From: Actinomycetes bacterium
GTDB lineage: Bacteria > Actinomycetota > Actinomycetes > Propionibacteriales > Propionibacteriaceae
NCBI GenBank assembly: GCA_023458095.1
Contig: JAEXAS010000034.1
Coordinates: forward strand, 62,001-126,000
Direction: 5' to 3'
Length of the DNA stretch: 64,000 nt
How positions within the stretch are numbered: the first letter of the stretch is position 1; every line of letters begins with the position of its first letter. The position numbers were made by a program, and so were the translations under genes. Under the pieces are notes generated by a model. That model saw nothing but the letters and a program-made list of their open reading frames with translations, made no database searches and had not been told where the DNA came from. This document shows positions 8,814-17,451 of the stretch, one piece after another.

Positions 8814-10505
8814 ATGATGGACCCCATGGCTTGGTGGCACAACGCGGTGGTTTATCAGATCTATCCACGGTCTTTCGCGGACTCCAATGGGGACGGGATC
8901 GGCGACCTGCGTGGAATTCTCAGCAAGGTCGACTACCTGGCCGAGCTGGGCGTGGATGTGGTGTGGCTCTCCCCGGTGTATCGCTCGCCGATGGTTGATA
9001 ACGGCTATGACATCTCCGACTACCAAGACGTCGACCCGCTGTTCGGCACGCTCGCCGATCTGGACGAGTTGATCGCGCAACTCCACGCCCGCGACATCAA
9101 GCTGGTCATGGATCTGGTGGTGAATCACACCTCGGATCAGCATCCGTGGTTCATCGAATCTCGTGATCCGGCCTCGCCCAAGCGTGACTGGTACTTGTGG
9201 CGTCCGGCCCGCGAGGGGATGGTGGCTGGAACACCCGGCGCCGAACCGTCCAACGCCGGGTCGGCCTTCGGTGGCCCCGGGTGGCAATACGACCCGGCCA
9301 GTGGGGAGTACTACCTTCATCTGTTCGCCACCGAGCAGCCGGATCTGAACTGGGAGAACCCAGAGGTCCGCTTTGCGATCTACGCCATGATGCGATGGTG
9401 GGTCGATCGTGGGGTGGATGGCTTCCGCATGGACGTCATCAACCTGATCTCCAAGACCTACCCGCCGGTCGATGGCCCGGCCGCCCCTGATGGTCTGTGT
9501 TACGACGTGGGCATGGTCTCCAACGGCCCGCGGATTCACGAGTTCCTGCAGGAGATGAACCGCGAAGTGGGAATCAGCCAGCGGGGACTGTTCAGCGTTG
9601 GTGAGATGGGTGATGTGGACGCGCGTCTGGTGCGCGACTACACCGCAGCGTCCGCGCAGGAGTTGGGCATGGTGATCACCTTTGAACATGTCCAGCTCGA
9701 CCAGGCCTCGGACTTGAAGTGGGATCTTGCTGAGTTGAAGCTGTCGAAGCTGAAGGCCGTGCTGTCCGACTATCAGAACACCTTGGCCGTGGAAGGGTGG
9801 AATGCGCTGTATTTCGGCAACCACGACCAACCCCGTTCGGTGTCGCGCTTCGGCAACGACACCGACCAGTTCCGCGTCGCGTCGGCCAAGACCCTCGCCA
9901 CCACCCTGCACCTCCTGAAGGGCACGCCGTTCGTGTATCAGGGCGACGAGCTCGGCATGACCAATGCCGGTTTCACCAGCATTGATCAGTACCAGGACGT
10001 GGAGTCGCTGGGTTTCTACCAGCAAGCCACGGCGATGGGCCTTCCCGAGCCTGCGGTGCTCTTCGCCATCGCCGCCAAGAGCCGGGACAACGCCCGCACC
10101 CCGATGTGTTGGGACGACAGTCCCAAGGCCGGCTTCACCACCGGTGAACCGTGGCTGGCCATCAACACCAACCACGATCGGATCAATGCCGCCACGGAGT
10201 CCGCCGACCCGGACTCGGTGCTCCAGCATTATCGGAAACTGATCGCATTGCGGCGTCAGCTCCCGGTGGTGAGTCAGGGTCGATTCGAGCTGTTGTTGGC
10301 CGACGATGAGGAGCTGTTCTGCTTCACCCGTACCTGGGGATCGCAGCGGCTCTTGGTGGTCGCGAACTGGACTTCGGGCACTGTGCCGTGGCCCGACGGT
10401 CTGCCAGACATCACCGGGGCACGTCTCTTGCTCGGCACCCACGCCACCCTGGGTGAGGCGTTGGCGGGGTGGGAGTCGCGGATCTACTCGCTGTCTGCGA
10501 GCTGA
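8814..10505 (+). CDS. GH13 alpha-glucosidase (oligo-1,6-glucosidase type)
   Basis: 563 residues from ATG 8814; the ATG at 8826 and a TTG at 8796 are alternatives and no start has a strong ribosome site. Conserved GH13 regions are present in order: DLVVNHTSDQHPWF, GFRMDVINLI (nucleophile Asp), FSVGEMG (acid/base Glu) and FGNHDQPR (transition-state Asp). Val directly after the nucleophile is the residue associated in the GH13_31 group with alpha-1,6 preference, so isomaltose or panose-type oligosaccharides are the likely substrates. No signal peptide, so it is cytoplasmic. Its 3' end overlaps the convergent holin-like gene by 22 bases. Confidence 0.92.
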   Translation: MMDPMAWWHNAVVYQIYPRSFADSNGDGIGDLRGILSKVDYLAELGVDVVWLSPVYRSPMVDNGYDISDYQDVDPLFGTLADLDELIAQLHARDIKLVMDLVVNHTSDQHPWFIESRDPASPKRDWYLWRPAREGMVAGTPGAEPSNAGSAFGGPGWQYDPASGEYYLHLFATEQPDLNWENPEVRFAIYAMMRWWVDRGVDGFRMDVINLISKTYPPVDGPAAPDGLCYDVGMVSNGPRIHEFLQEMNREVGISQRGLFSVGEMGDVDARLVRDYTAASAQELGMVITFEHVQLDQASDLKWDLAELKLSKLKAVLSDYQNTLAVEGWNALYFGNHDQPRSVSRFGNDTDQFRVASAKTLATTLHLLKGTPFVYQGDELGMTNAGFTSIDQYQDVESLGFYQQATAMGLPEPAVLFAIAAKSRDNARTPMCWDDSPKAGFTTGEPWLAINTNHDRINAATESADPDSVLQHYRKLIALRRQLPVVSQGRFELLLADDEELFCFTRTWGSQRLLVVANWTSGTVPWPDGLPDITGARLLLGTHATLGEALAGWESRIYSLSAS

Positions 10506-10945
10506 GCCAGGCGACCGTCCGCGGACTCGGCCGGGGAACCGGTCAGAGTGGCCTTGAGAAACTCGGCCTCGTCCTTGGCGCGGGCGATTGTCCGCGTGGG
10601 ACCCTCAGGTCGGGGCGCTTTGGTGGCGACCAACACCATCACCCCCGCGATGGCCAACAGCAGGACACCCATCACCAAGAAGCCCCAGAACAAGGCGGGC
10701 ACGATGTCCAGACCGAACCAGGCTTGGAAGCCCATGGCCCACAAGAAGCCGAAGGCGCTGAACAGGACGGCGGCGGCGCTGAGTACGACGTAACCGGCGC
10801 CGCTGAAGAGTCCGGCGATGACGCCGGCTTTGGCGGCCTCGCCCTTCAACTCTTCGGTCGCCAGCGCGATCTCGCCGCGCACGATCGTGGTCATATCGGT
10901 CTGGATGTTCTTGATCACTTCGGCGATATCGGTCTGCTGAGCCAT
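10484..10945 (-). CDS. Phage holin superfamily III (PF07332)-like membrane protein
   Basis: 153 residues. An amphipathic N-terminal helix (TDIAEVIKNIQTDMTTIVRGE) is followed by two membrane segments at about residues 38-66 and 80-108, then a charged cytoplasmic tail. This layout is the actinobacterial 'holin-3_6' family, chromosomal proteins of unknown function that are not tied to prophages. There are no phage genes nearby. It is monocistronic and convergent with the glucosidase. Confidence 0.82.
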   Translation of the reverse strand: MAQQTDIAEVIKNIQTDMTTIVRGEIALATEELKGEAAKAGVIAGLFSGAGYVVLSAAAVLFSAFGFLWAMGFQAWFGLDIVPALFWGFLVMGVLLLAIAGVMVLVATKAPRPEGPTRTIARAKDEAEFLKATLTGSPAESADGRLAQLADSE

Positions 10946-11014
10946 GACCTTCCCTTCCTGACGTGAAGGCCAGCCTAACCCGGCCGAGCCGAGGGCGTCG
11001 GGAAGGTTGCCGGC

Positions 11015-11770
11015 TCAGAGCGTGATGCGGATGCCATCACCGGGGAGTTGGAGTTGGCTGGTGAACTCGCTGTGGTCGGCGACGGCTCGCCAACACTGCA
11101 AGGCATAGGGCAGCGACAGCGGCTCAGGATGCCGAGCTGAGGCGTCGTAGATCGCGCCGACTTGCTCCATCAACTGTGCGGATTTCGCTGGACTGAGTCC
11201 GGCCAAGGTTGGCGTGCTGGAGACCATCTTCAGCATGCCGTCGCGGGTGATCGGCACCCAGATGCGGAAATTGCGAGCCTGCGGCTCGGGGAAATAGCAG
11301 CAGCCTTCGAGTTCCTCGACCGCGCGAAGCGGGGTAGCGGTCATCAACTCCGGATCGTGGACCTGCAGCACCTTGGCCAATCGATCTACCCACGGAACGC
11401 TGTCGTCGCGTGCGGCGTGGACCAGTGCCAGGTGGCCTCCTGGGCACAGGACCCGGCCACACTCGGCGCGTCCCGATTCGTCCCGCAACAGTGAGAAATC
11501 GGTGCTGATGAGGACGATGTCGAAGCTGCCCGAGGGGAACGGCAAGGCGGTTCCCTCTGCCGTGATCACCCACACCCCGGGGCGTTGGGCGCGCACCGCG
11601 ACGGCATTGCTGTGTTCGGGCTCGACCACCGCGACTTGGGCTCCGCGCTTGATCAGCTTGGTCAGGATCGCACCCGAGATCCGGCCGATGACCAGCACCC
11701 GGGCCCAAGGCTCGGGGACCAGCCATTCGAGGGCGGCTTCGGGGAAACCGCCGACGGCGCGGGAGGTCAT
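11015..11770 (-). CDS. Class I SAM-dependent methyltransferase-like protein
   Basis: 251 residues. RVLVIGRISGAILTKLIKRG corresponds to the motif I strand and loop, but the usual GxGxG is degenerate (GRISGA). VAVVEPEHSN fits the acidic end of strand 2, and GSFDIVLISTDFSLL plus RVLCPGGHLALVHA fit motifs IV-V of Methyltransf_11. The methyl acceptor is unknown, and the weakened glycine motif leaves catalytic activity unproven. It stands alone between a holin-like gene and a repeat-rich gap. Confidence 0.7.
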   Translation of the reverse strand: MTSRAVGGFPEAALEWLVPEPWARVLVIGRISGAILTKLIKRGAQVAVVEPEHSNAVAVRAQRPGVWVITAEGTALPFPSGSFDIVLISTDFSLLRDESGRAECGRVLCPGGHLALVHAARDDSVPWVDRLAKVLQVHDPELMTATPLRAVEELEGCCYFPEPQARNFRIWVPITRDGMLKMVSSTPTLAGLSPAKSAQLMEQVGAIYDASARHPEPLSLPYALQCWRAVADHSEFTSQLQLPGDGIRITL

Positions 11771-11868
11771 GAAGCGATCCTAGGTGGCGGTGTGGAACTC
11801 GGGCTGGAGAAACACTCAAGGTGGTGTCCAGCCACCACTCCTGAGCTCAACCACCGGACCCAACTTCC

Positions 11869-11928
11869 GTGCCCTGAGCTTGTCGAAGGACGCCGACTGT
11901 GGTGTGCCCTTCGACAGGCTCAGGGCAC
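11869..11928. repeat. Long imperfect stem-loop of the dispersed repeat family
   Basis: GTGCCCTGAGCTTGTCGAAGG (11869-11889) faces CCTTCGACAGGCTCAGGGCAC (11908-11928); the 21-base arms differ from perfect complementarity at one or two central positions and enclose an 18-base loop. It is the most complete copy of the repeat family also seen at 502-660 and 34533-34679. The 382-base gap 11771-12152 has no gene I can support. Confidence 0.85.
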
Positions 11929-11980
11929 GGTAATTGGGCTCAGGTCACGGTGATTGGGTTCAGGTCACGGTGATTGGGGT
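11921..11980 (+). repeat. Three tandem 20-bp repeats
   Basis: Units at 11921, 11941 and 11961 read CAGG(T/G)CACGGT(G/A)ATTGGG(T/C/G)T. The first unit overlaps the right arm of the preceding stem-loop, so the array may have grown from it by slippage. Confidence 0.85.
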
Positions 11981-12037
11981 TGCCACGGTCCAGGGCTGAC
12001 GCGGTCTTTTGGGGTTTGGCGCGGTGGTCCGATTCGC

Positions 12038-12075
12038 GCTTCGACGGGCTCGGGCTTCGACAGGCTCAGCCAGCG
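12038..12075. repeat. Degenerate copies of the dispersed repeat
   Basis: Two head-to-tail partial copies, GCTTCGACGGGCTCGG (12039-12054) and GCTTCGACAGGCTCAGCC (12054-12071), in the gap upstream of the SDR gene. Confidence 0.7.
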
Positions 12076-12152
12076 GATGGAAGCGATGGGCGCGGCTGTG
12101 ATCTCGCTACCGTGGGCACAAGAGCGTGGCGCACCCAAACAAGGAGAATCCC

Positions 12153-12977
12153 ATGGAGGCACGGACCATCGTCATCACGGGGGCCAGCGATGGGGTGGGC
12201 GCTGCGGCCGCCCGGCGCCTGGTGGAGGCCGGTGAGCGGGTCGTCCTGGTCGGTCGGAACCCAGCCAAGACCGAAGCCGTCGCTGCCGAGTTGGGCTGCC
12301 CCTTCCACCTGGCCGATTTCGCATCGCTGAGGCAGGTCCGAGAGTTGGCCGCCCAACTCAGGGCGGCCTACCCCCGCATTGATGTCCTGGCCAACAACGC
12401 CGGCGGCATCATGGGCGCCCGGACGGTGACTGCCGATGGTTTCGAACTCACCTTCCAGGTGAATCATCTGGCCGGGTTCCTGCTCACCACCTTGCTGCTG
12501 GATCGGCTCGTGGCCGCACAGGCCTCGGTGATCCAGACCTCCAGCGTCGCGGCAGCGGCCATGTCGCGTCCGAACCTCGACGACGTGAACGCCGAGCACG
12601 GCTACCGGGCGTCCCGGGCCTATGGCAACGCCAAACTGTTCAACATCTTGTTCACCCGAGAACTACACCGCCGTTTTCACGATCAGGGCTTGGCTGCGGC
12701 CGCCTTTCACCCTGGGGTGGTGGCCTCGAGTTTCGCCAGTCAGGGCCCGGGGTACCTGAAGTGGTTCTACACGAACCCGCTGGCGAAGAAGGCCATGGTC
12801 ACCTCGACCCAAGGCAGCGACCAATTGGTCTGGCTGGCTGAGTCAGCGCCCGGAACCGAGTGGACCTCGGGCGGCTACTACGAGCGGCGCATCCGGCAGC
12901 CCCGCTACGACCAGGACCGCTTTGATGCGATGGCTGGCCGACTGTGGGAGATTTCGCAGGAGTGCATCCAGGAGTGA
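12153..12977 (+). CDS. Short-chain dehydrogenase/reductase
   Basis: 274 residues from ATG 12153, chosen because AAGGAGAA lies 4-5 bases upstream. NAD(P)-binding motif TGASDGVG near the N-terminus, NNAGG, Ser in QTSSVAA and the catalytic YGNAK (Tyr-x3-Lys) are all present. The arrangement resembles the retinol dehydrogenase/WWOX-like SDR group. An oxidoreductase of unknown substrate; no operon partner. Dispersed repeats lie in its upstream gap. Confidence 0.88.
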   Translation: MEARTIVITGASDGVGAAAARRLVEAGERVVLVGRNPAKTEAVAAELGCPFHLADFASLRQVRELAAQLRAAYPRIDVLANNAGGIMGARTVTADGFELTFQVNHLAGFLLTTLLLDRLVAAQASVIQTSSVAAAAMSRPNLDDVNAEHGYRASRAYGNAKLFNILFTRELHRRFHDQGLAAAAFHPGVVASSFASQGPGYLKWFYTNPLAKKAMVTSTQGSDQLVWLAESAPGTEWTSGGYYERRIRQPRYDQDRFDAMAGRLWEISQECIQE

Positions 12978-12995
12978 TCTGCTGCGGGGGAGAAG

Positions 12996-13004
12996 TTATC
13001 CACA
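12996..13004 (+). promoter_or_regulatory. Consensus DnaA box
   Basis: TTATCCACA matches the strict DnaA 9-mer and lies 51 bases upstream of the ssd/cpaE-like start. It is a single copy, so not an origin; it could be a DnaA-responsive promoter element or chance. Confidence 0.5.
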
Positions 13005-13054
13005 GCTTCGGATTCCGCTGACCAATAGCGAGTGCCGGTACCGATAGTTCAGGT

Positions 13055-14098
13055 ATGGCACAACTGAGTCCGACCGGTCCGGTGCTGGTGGTTGCGCAGC
13101 CCGGAGACACCCAGGATGCGATTCTGTCAGCGGTCGCGGCCCAGCAGATGGACGCCGAGGTGGTCACCGAGCCTGAACAACTCGGAGCACTGTGGCGGAC
13201 AGCGGCTTCGGTGCTGATCGATGCTGACCAGGCTGGAGGGGTGGCAGCGCGGGCTTTGCCCCACCGCAGTGGCGTTTATGTGGTGGGTGAAGATCCGACG
13301 CTGCTGGCCACCTGGTCGGCGCCGCTGGCGGCGCGGGTGATCCGGCTGCCGGAGGGGGCCGCCTGGCTGGGTGCGGTGCTGGGGGAGGGCTCGCAACGCC
13401 GAGCTCCGGTGGTGGCGGCCATCGGTGGCTCAGGCGGAGTGGGCACCTCCACCGTGGCCGCGACGATCGCTCAGTTGAGTGCTGCCCAGACCCCCCTGGG
13501 TGCAGCACTGGTCGATGCCGACCCCTTCGGGGGTGGCATCGACCTGCTTCTGGGGGCTGAAGGGGTGGCGGGTTGGCGCTGGCCCCGACTGAGTTCGGCA
13601 GCAGGCCAGTTGGGCGATCTGCGCAGCTATCTGCCGGTGATCGACAAGGTCTCGGTGCTGTCGATGGCCCGCGGCGAGCAGTTGGATCTGGCGCGCGAGC
13701 CGCTGGCCGCCATCGTGAACTCCTTGGCCGGGTGGCATTCCTTGGTGGTGATTGATCCGGGGCGTTCCGACATTCCCGTGCGCGAGGCGGTCCGGCTGTC
13801 GAGTATCCAGCTCGTGGTGGTCTCAGCCGCGGTGCGCGCGGTGGCCGCGGCCCGCCAAGTCATCGCTGCCCACGAACTGACCGATGCCCGATTGGTGGTC
13901 CGACAAGTCCGGGGCGGGCTGCCGGGCGCAGTCGTGGCTGACGCGCTCCAGTTGCCGATCCTGGCACAGGTGCCCACTGATTCCCAGCTGCCCAGCGCCT
14001 CTGAGCGAGGTGTGCCACCACTGTCGGCTGCGGGTCGTCGCTATCGACGCGCGATCCTGGGCTTGGTCACCGAACTGGAAGGTCGCGGCGATGCGTGA
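13055..14098 (+). CDS. CpaE/Ssd-like ATPase of the Tad operon
   Basis: 347 residues. An N-terminal receiver-like domain (about 1-120) without an obvious phosphoacceptor precedes a ParA/MinD-type domain: AAIGGSGGVGTSTVA is the deviant Walker A but lacks the first Lys, and VDADPFGGGIDLLLG is the Walker A' / switch region. The family is annotated CpaE-like or 'septum site-determining protein' (Ssd); members localise pilus machinery at poles or affect division. The stop overlaps the tadA start by 8 bases. First gene of a seven-gene operon (cpaE-tadA-tadB-tadC-DUF4244-tadE-tadE-like). A DnaA box lies upstream. Confidence 0.88.
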   Translation: MAQLSPTGPVLVVAQPGDTQDAILSAVAAQQMDAEVVTEPEQLGALWRTAASVLIDADQAGGVAARALPHRSGVYVVGEDPTLLATWSAPLAARVIRLPEGAAWLGAVLGEGSQRRAPVVAAIGGSGGVGTSTVAATIAQLSAAQTPLGAALVDADPFGGGIDLLLGAEGVAGWRWPRLSSAAGQLGDLRSYLPVIDKVSVLSMARGEQLDLAREPLAAIVNSLAGWHSLVVIDPGRSDIPVREAVRLSSIQLVVVSAAVRAVAAARQVIAAHELTDARLVVRQVRGGLPGAVVADALQLPILAQVPTDSQLPSASERGVPPLSAAGRRYRRAILGLVTELEGRGDA

Positions 14099-15233
14099 GG
14101 CTGAGATCGATGCGGTACGCGATCATCTGGCTCGTCGCGGGCTGCTGCCCGGGCCGGTCGAAGTCGCCGACGCTCTGCGGGCACTGGGGCTGCTCGCCTC
14201 AGACACCTCGGTGCGGGCGACGGTGGCTCGGCTGCGGCAAGACAGCACGGGCGCGGGCATCCTGCAGCCGCTGCTGGAACTGCCTGGCGTTACCGACGTA
14301 CTGGTGAACTCCCCAGACGAGGTCTACCTCGATCGCGGCTCCGGATTGGAGCCGGCTGGGGTGCGGTTCGCTGACGATGCCGAGGTGCGTCGGCTCGCGA
14401 CGCGGCTGGCGGCGTCCGTGGGGCGCCGCTTGGATGACGGCTCCCCGTTCGTTGATGCACGCCTGCCCGAGGGAGTCCGGGTGCACGCCGTGCTGGACTG
14501 TGTGGCCGAGTCCGGCACCTGCCTGTCTCTGCGCATCCCTAACCGTCGCCGATTCACCCTGGCTGATTGGGTGGTTCGCGGGAGCATGACCACCCAGGCC
14601 GCCGAGTTGTTGGCTGGGCTCGTTGCGCAACGCTGCGCCTTTCTGGTGTCCGGCGGCACCGGTTCGGGTAAGACCACCCTATTGGCCACCCTGTTAGGGC
14701 TGGTGCCGCCAGCGGAGCGGATCGTGATCGCTGAGGACTCTCGCGAACTGAACCCCGACCACCCGCACTGCGTGCGGATGGAGGCCCGTCCGCCGAATAC
14801 CGAGGGGCGGGGTGCAATCACGCTCACCGAGCTGGTTCGTCAATCGCTGCGCATGCGCCCGGACAGACTGGTCGTCGGCGAGGTGCGTGGCGCCGAACTG
14901 GCCGACCTGCTCAGCGCGATGAACACCGGCCATGAAGGCGGCTGCGGCACGGTGCACGCCAACTCGGCCGGCGACGTGCCGGCACGACTGGAAGCGCTTG
15001 GCGCACTTGCCGGACTTGGACGTGACGCCCTGCACGCCCAACTCGCCTCTGCGATTCGGGTGCTCGTCCACGTGACGCGGGCAGCGGACGGACGGCGGCG
15101 CCTGGCCGAGATCAGTCTGTTGGCCGCCGATGCCCAGGGACACTGCCGAACGATCCCGGCGCTGACCTTCACCGATGACGGTGTCGAGGAAGGTCGAGGC
15201 GCTGAGGAGTTGCTGCGAATGGTTCGACCATGA
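14091..15233 (+). CDS. tadA: Tad secretion ATPase TadA/CpaF
   Basis: 380 residues from ATG 14091, which overlaps the upstream stop; longer in-frame sequence belongs to the cpaE gene. Walker A SGGTGSGKTTLLATLL, the Asp box IAEDSREL, Walker B DRLVVGEVRGAE and the His box GHEGGCGTVHANS define a GspE/VirB11-type hexameric ATPase. It powers Flp pilus extension and perhaps retraction from the cytoplasmic face. The N-terminal 60 residues are predicted helical. Coupled to tadB by ATGA at 15230-15233. Confidence 0.94.
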   Translation: MREAEIDAVRDHLARRGLLPGPVEVADALRALGLLASDTSVRATVARLRQDSTGAGILQPLLELPGVTDVLVNSPDEVYLDRGSGLEPAGVRFADDAEVRRLATRLAASVGRRLDDGSPFVDARLPEGVRVHAVLDCVAESGTCLSLRIPNRRRFTLADWVVRGSMTTQAAELLAGLVAQRCAFLVSGGTGSGKTTLLATLLGLVPPAERIVIAEDSRELNPDHPHCVRMEARPPNTEGRGAITLTELVRQSLRMRPDRLVVGEVRGAELADLLSAMNTGHEGGCGTVHANSAGDVPARLEALGALAGLGRDALHAQLASAIRVLVHVTRAADGRRRLAEISLLAADAQGHCRTIPALTFTDDGVEEGRGAEELLRMVRP

Positions 15234-16033
15234 CGGTGTTGGCGGCCGTCTGTTTCGTGCTTGCCGCCATGCTGCTGCTGCCGACCAGCGCCCGGCAGCG
15301 GGTGGCTCGGCTGCAGCCCCGACGCCGGCGGGTCGTCGTTCGGCGACGATGGGGGCTGTGGTCGTTCCCTGTGGTGGTGCTGGCCGTGGCCGGCGGCGGG
15401 CTGGTCCTCGGCGGAACCAAGGCGGCCGCGTTGGGCGTCAGTGCGACCTTCATCGGGGGAACAGTGGTGGGCCTGTGGCTGAACTTGCGACGGTCACGGG
15501 TGGCGGATCGCCGCGCGGAGGCCGTGGCTGAAGCGAGCCAGCTCTTGGCGGGGCTGCTGCGTGTCGGCCATATACCGGTGACGGCCTTGCGCCTGGCGGC
15601 AGCAGAATCCGAGGTGTTCACCGATGCGGTCGCCGCTCAGGATGTCGGAGGGTCGATCACGGCGACCTGGCGGCGGCAAAGCCAGGAGCCCGGAGGGGCA
15701 GGATTGGCCGATCTGGCCGCGGCGTGGGCGGTCTGCGAGCGCAGCGGAGCCTCGCTGACCGACACCTTGGATTCCGTGGCCGAGCATTTGGACAGCGTGC
15801 GCGACCTCACCCGGTTGGTGACAGCCGAACTGTCCGCGCCCAAGGCCACCGGTCGAATACTGGCCGTGCTGCCGTTCGCCGGGATCGGACTGGGCTTCGC
15901 GATCGGTGGTAATCCGGTGGACTTCCTTACCGGCTCGGTCGTCGGGCAGGGATGCCTGGTTGTCGGGGTAGCTCTGGCTTGCGCGGGAGTGTGGTGGATT
16001 GAACGGATCGCGGACTCGGCGAGCATCACATGA
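15230..16033 (+). CDS. tadB: Tad inner-membrane platform protein TadB
   Basis: 267 residues. Two N-terminal membrane helices around an RRRRVVVRRRWG loop, a cytoplasmic type II secretion system F domain (about 85-200) and C-terminal helices (about 205-260). It forms, with TadC, the membrane platform above the TadA ATPase. It overlaps tadA and tadC by four bases each. Confidence 0.88.
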   Translation: MTVLAAVCFVLAAMLLLPTSARQRVARLQPRRRRVVVRRRWGLWSFPVVVLAVAGGGLVLGGTKAAALGVSATFIGGTVVGLWLNLRRSRVADRRAEAVAEASQLLAGLLRVGHIPVTALRLAAAESEVFTDAVAAQDVGGSITATWRRQSQEPGGAGLADLAAAWAVCERSGASLTDTLDSVAEHLDSVRDLTRLVTAELSAPKATGRILAVLPFAGIGLGFAIGGNPVDFLTGSVVGQGCLVVGVALACAGVWWIERIADSASIT

Positions 16034-16740
16034 GCACCATCGCCGTCGCCGCCCTGATCAGCGGGCTGGCGGTGCTGGCAGCCTGGCCACCCACGGATTC
16101 TCGCCTGAACAGCCAGCCGGGTCGTTCCGGGGCGGGTGCCCCGCTGCAGCGGTCGGCCATGGTGATGCTCAGCGGGGTCGCCGCGGGCTTGGCCACCGTC
16201 AGTCTGGGGTGGTGGTGCCTAGGCATAGGTGGGGTGGCCGCTGTGGCCAGCGCCATCGCGCTGCACGCGATTCGCGCCGAGTCGATCGTCCGCAGGCAGC
16301 GATCCCTGGCCGCCGCGCTGCCGCAAGCCTGCGATCTCCTCGCCGTCAGTCTGGAGGCGGGCCTGCCTGTGCGCAGGGGTGCAGCGGTGGTGGCCGAGGT
16401 CGTCCCTGCACCGATGTCGGAGCTTCTGGCCGAAGCGGTCGCCAAGACCGATCTGGGCATCGACGAACACCGGGTGTGGCAGGAACTGTCCGCAGAGCCT
16501 GCCTTGGCAGGGCTGGGGCGCGAATTGGGTCGAGGTGCGGCCGTCGGAATCTCCTTGACCGCCCGCTTGCGGGTCCTGGCCGCTGATGCTCGCAAGCGGC
16601 AGGCCAGCGTCGCTCAGAGCCGCGCCAAGCGGGTGGGAGTGCGCTCTGTGTTGCCGTTGATGGTGTGCTTCCTGCCGGCCTTCGTCCTGTTGGGGCTGGT
16701 GCCGATCCTCGGCGGCATGCTGGGCGTTCTCTTTCGGTGA
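16030..16740 (+). CDS. tadC: Tad inner-membrane platform protein TadC
   Basis: 236 residues with a type II secretion system F domain: helices at about 3-20 and 45-75, a cytoplasmic segment with RRQRSLAAALPQACDLLAVSLEAG, and a C-terminal helix ending LVPILGGMLGVLFR. It is the second half of the bipartite platform. Coupled to tadB. A 130-base gap follows before the pilin-like gene, with no gene seen in it. Confidence 0.87.
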   Translation: MSTIAVAALISGLAVLAAWPPTDSRLNSQPGRSGAGAPLQRSAMVMLSGVAAGLATVSLGWWCLGIGGVAAVASAIALHAIRAESIVRRQRSLAAALPQACDLLAVSLEAGLPVRRGAAVVAEVVPAPMSELLAEAVAKTDLGIDEHRVWQELSAEPALAGLGRELGRGAAVGISLTARLRVLAADARKRQASVAQSRAKRVGVRSVLPLMVCFLPAFVLLGLVPILGGMLGVLFR

Positions 16741-16870
16741 GGTCACCGTCCACACCGACGCTGTGCCCGCTCATCTCGATCCACAGATGCCCCCCGACGC
16801 GACCGCGGACGGACTCGGATACCGAACCTGTCAGTGCGTCCGGCCGGGCGCGGCAATGAGAGGAGTGGCA

Positions 16871-17074
16871 ATGGCAGGAAAGCTCGTTCAGACGGTGCGG
16901 CGGCATGGGCAGCGAGGCATGACCACCGCTGAGTATGCGGTCGGCTCGGTGGCCGTGGCGACCGGGGTCGGGGTGTTGATCACCCTCGTCCAACAGCCTT
17001 GGTTCGGCGACCTGATCAAGAAGCTCATCGAGATGATCCTGGACATCATCATGGGCCTGCTCGGGGCCAAGTGA
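16871..17074 (+). CDS. DUF4244 Flp-pilin-like protein
   Basis: 67 residues from ATG 16871, selected because GAGAGGAG lies 5-6 bases before it (an in-frame ATG at 16856 is inside that site). A basic leader ends RHGQRG and is followed by MTTAEYAVGSVAVATGVGVL: Gly before the cleavage point and Glu at +5 of the mature protein are the type IVb pilin signature. One hydrophobic helix and a short amphipathic tail. Probably the major pilin of the system. Confidence 0.88.
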   Translation: MAGKLVQTVRRHGQRGMTTAEYAVGSVAVATGVGVLITLVQQPWFGDLIKKLIEMILDIIMGLLGAK

Positions 17075-17079
17075 GACCG

Positions 17080-17451
17080 ATGAAGCGGGTTGGCCGGGTT
17101 CGCCCGGCCAACCACCCGCCCGGTGAGCGCGGCATGGTCACCGTCGAGTTAGCACTCGGCGGTTTGGGGGCTGCCCTGGTCGCGGTGATGCTGACCTGGC
17201 TCCTCGCCGTGGTCATGGTGTGGGGCGCCTGCAACGATCTGGCCACAGCCGTTGCCAGGCAGGAGGCCCGTGGGGATGAGGCGGCCGTGAAGGTCTTGGA
17301 GCGCAACAAGCCCACGGGGGCGCGCATCGAGGTGCGTCGCAATGCCGAGCAGATCACGGTCACCGTCCGGCTGGCGGCACAGCCTTGGGCCGACTGGCTA
17401 CCGGTGGTGCCGCTCCAGGCTGAAGCCACGGTCATCGGGGAGCCGAATTGA
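17080..17451 (+). CDS. TadE-like pseudopilin
   Basis: 123 residues from ATG 17080. The leader ends PPGERG, followed by MVTVELALGGLGAALVAVML, a prepilin-type cleavage site with Glu at +5 and one membrane helix. The extracytoplasmic part is about 80 residues. It would be a minor pilin for initiation of pilus assembly. Stop overlaps the next ATG (TGATG at 17449-17453). Confidence 0.85.
   Translation: MKRVGRVRPANHPPGERGMVTVELALGGLGAALVAVMLTWLLAVVMVWGACNDLATAVARQEARGDEAAVKVLERNKPTGARIEVRRNAEQITVTVRLAAQPWADWLPVVPLQAEATVIGEPN

Noticed and set aside
10484..10945. Holin-like gene as evidence for a prophage
   Set aside because: No other phage gene is near; this family is chromosomal in actinobacteria.
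12996..13004. Replication origin
   Set aside because: Only one DnaA box is present; no cluster, no dnaA/dnaN and no AT-rich unwinding region.
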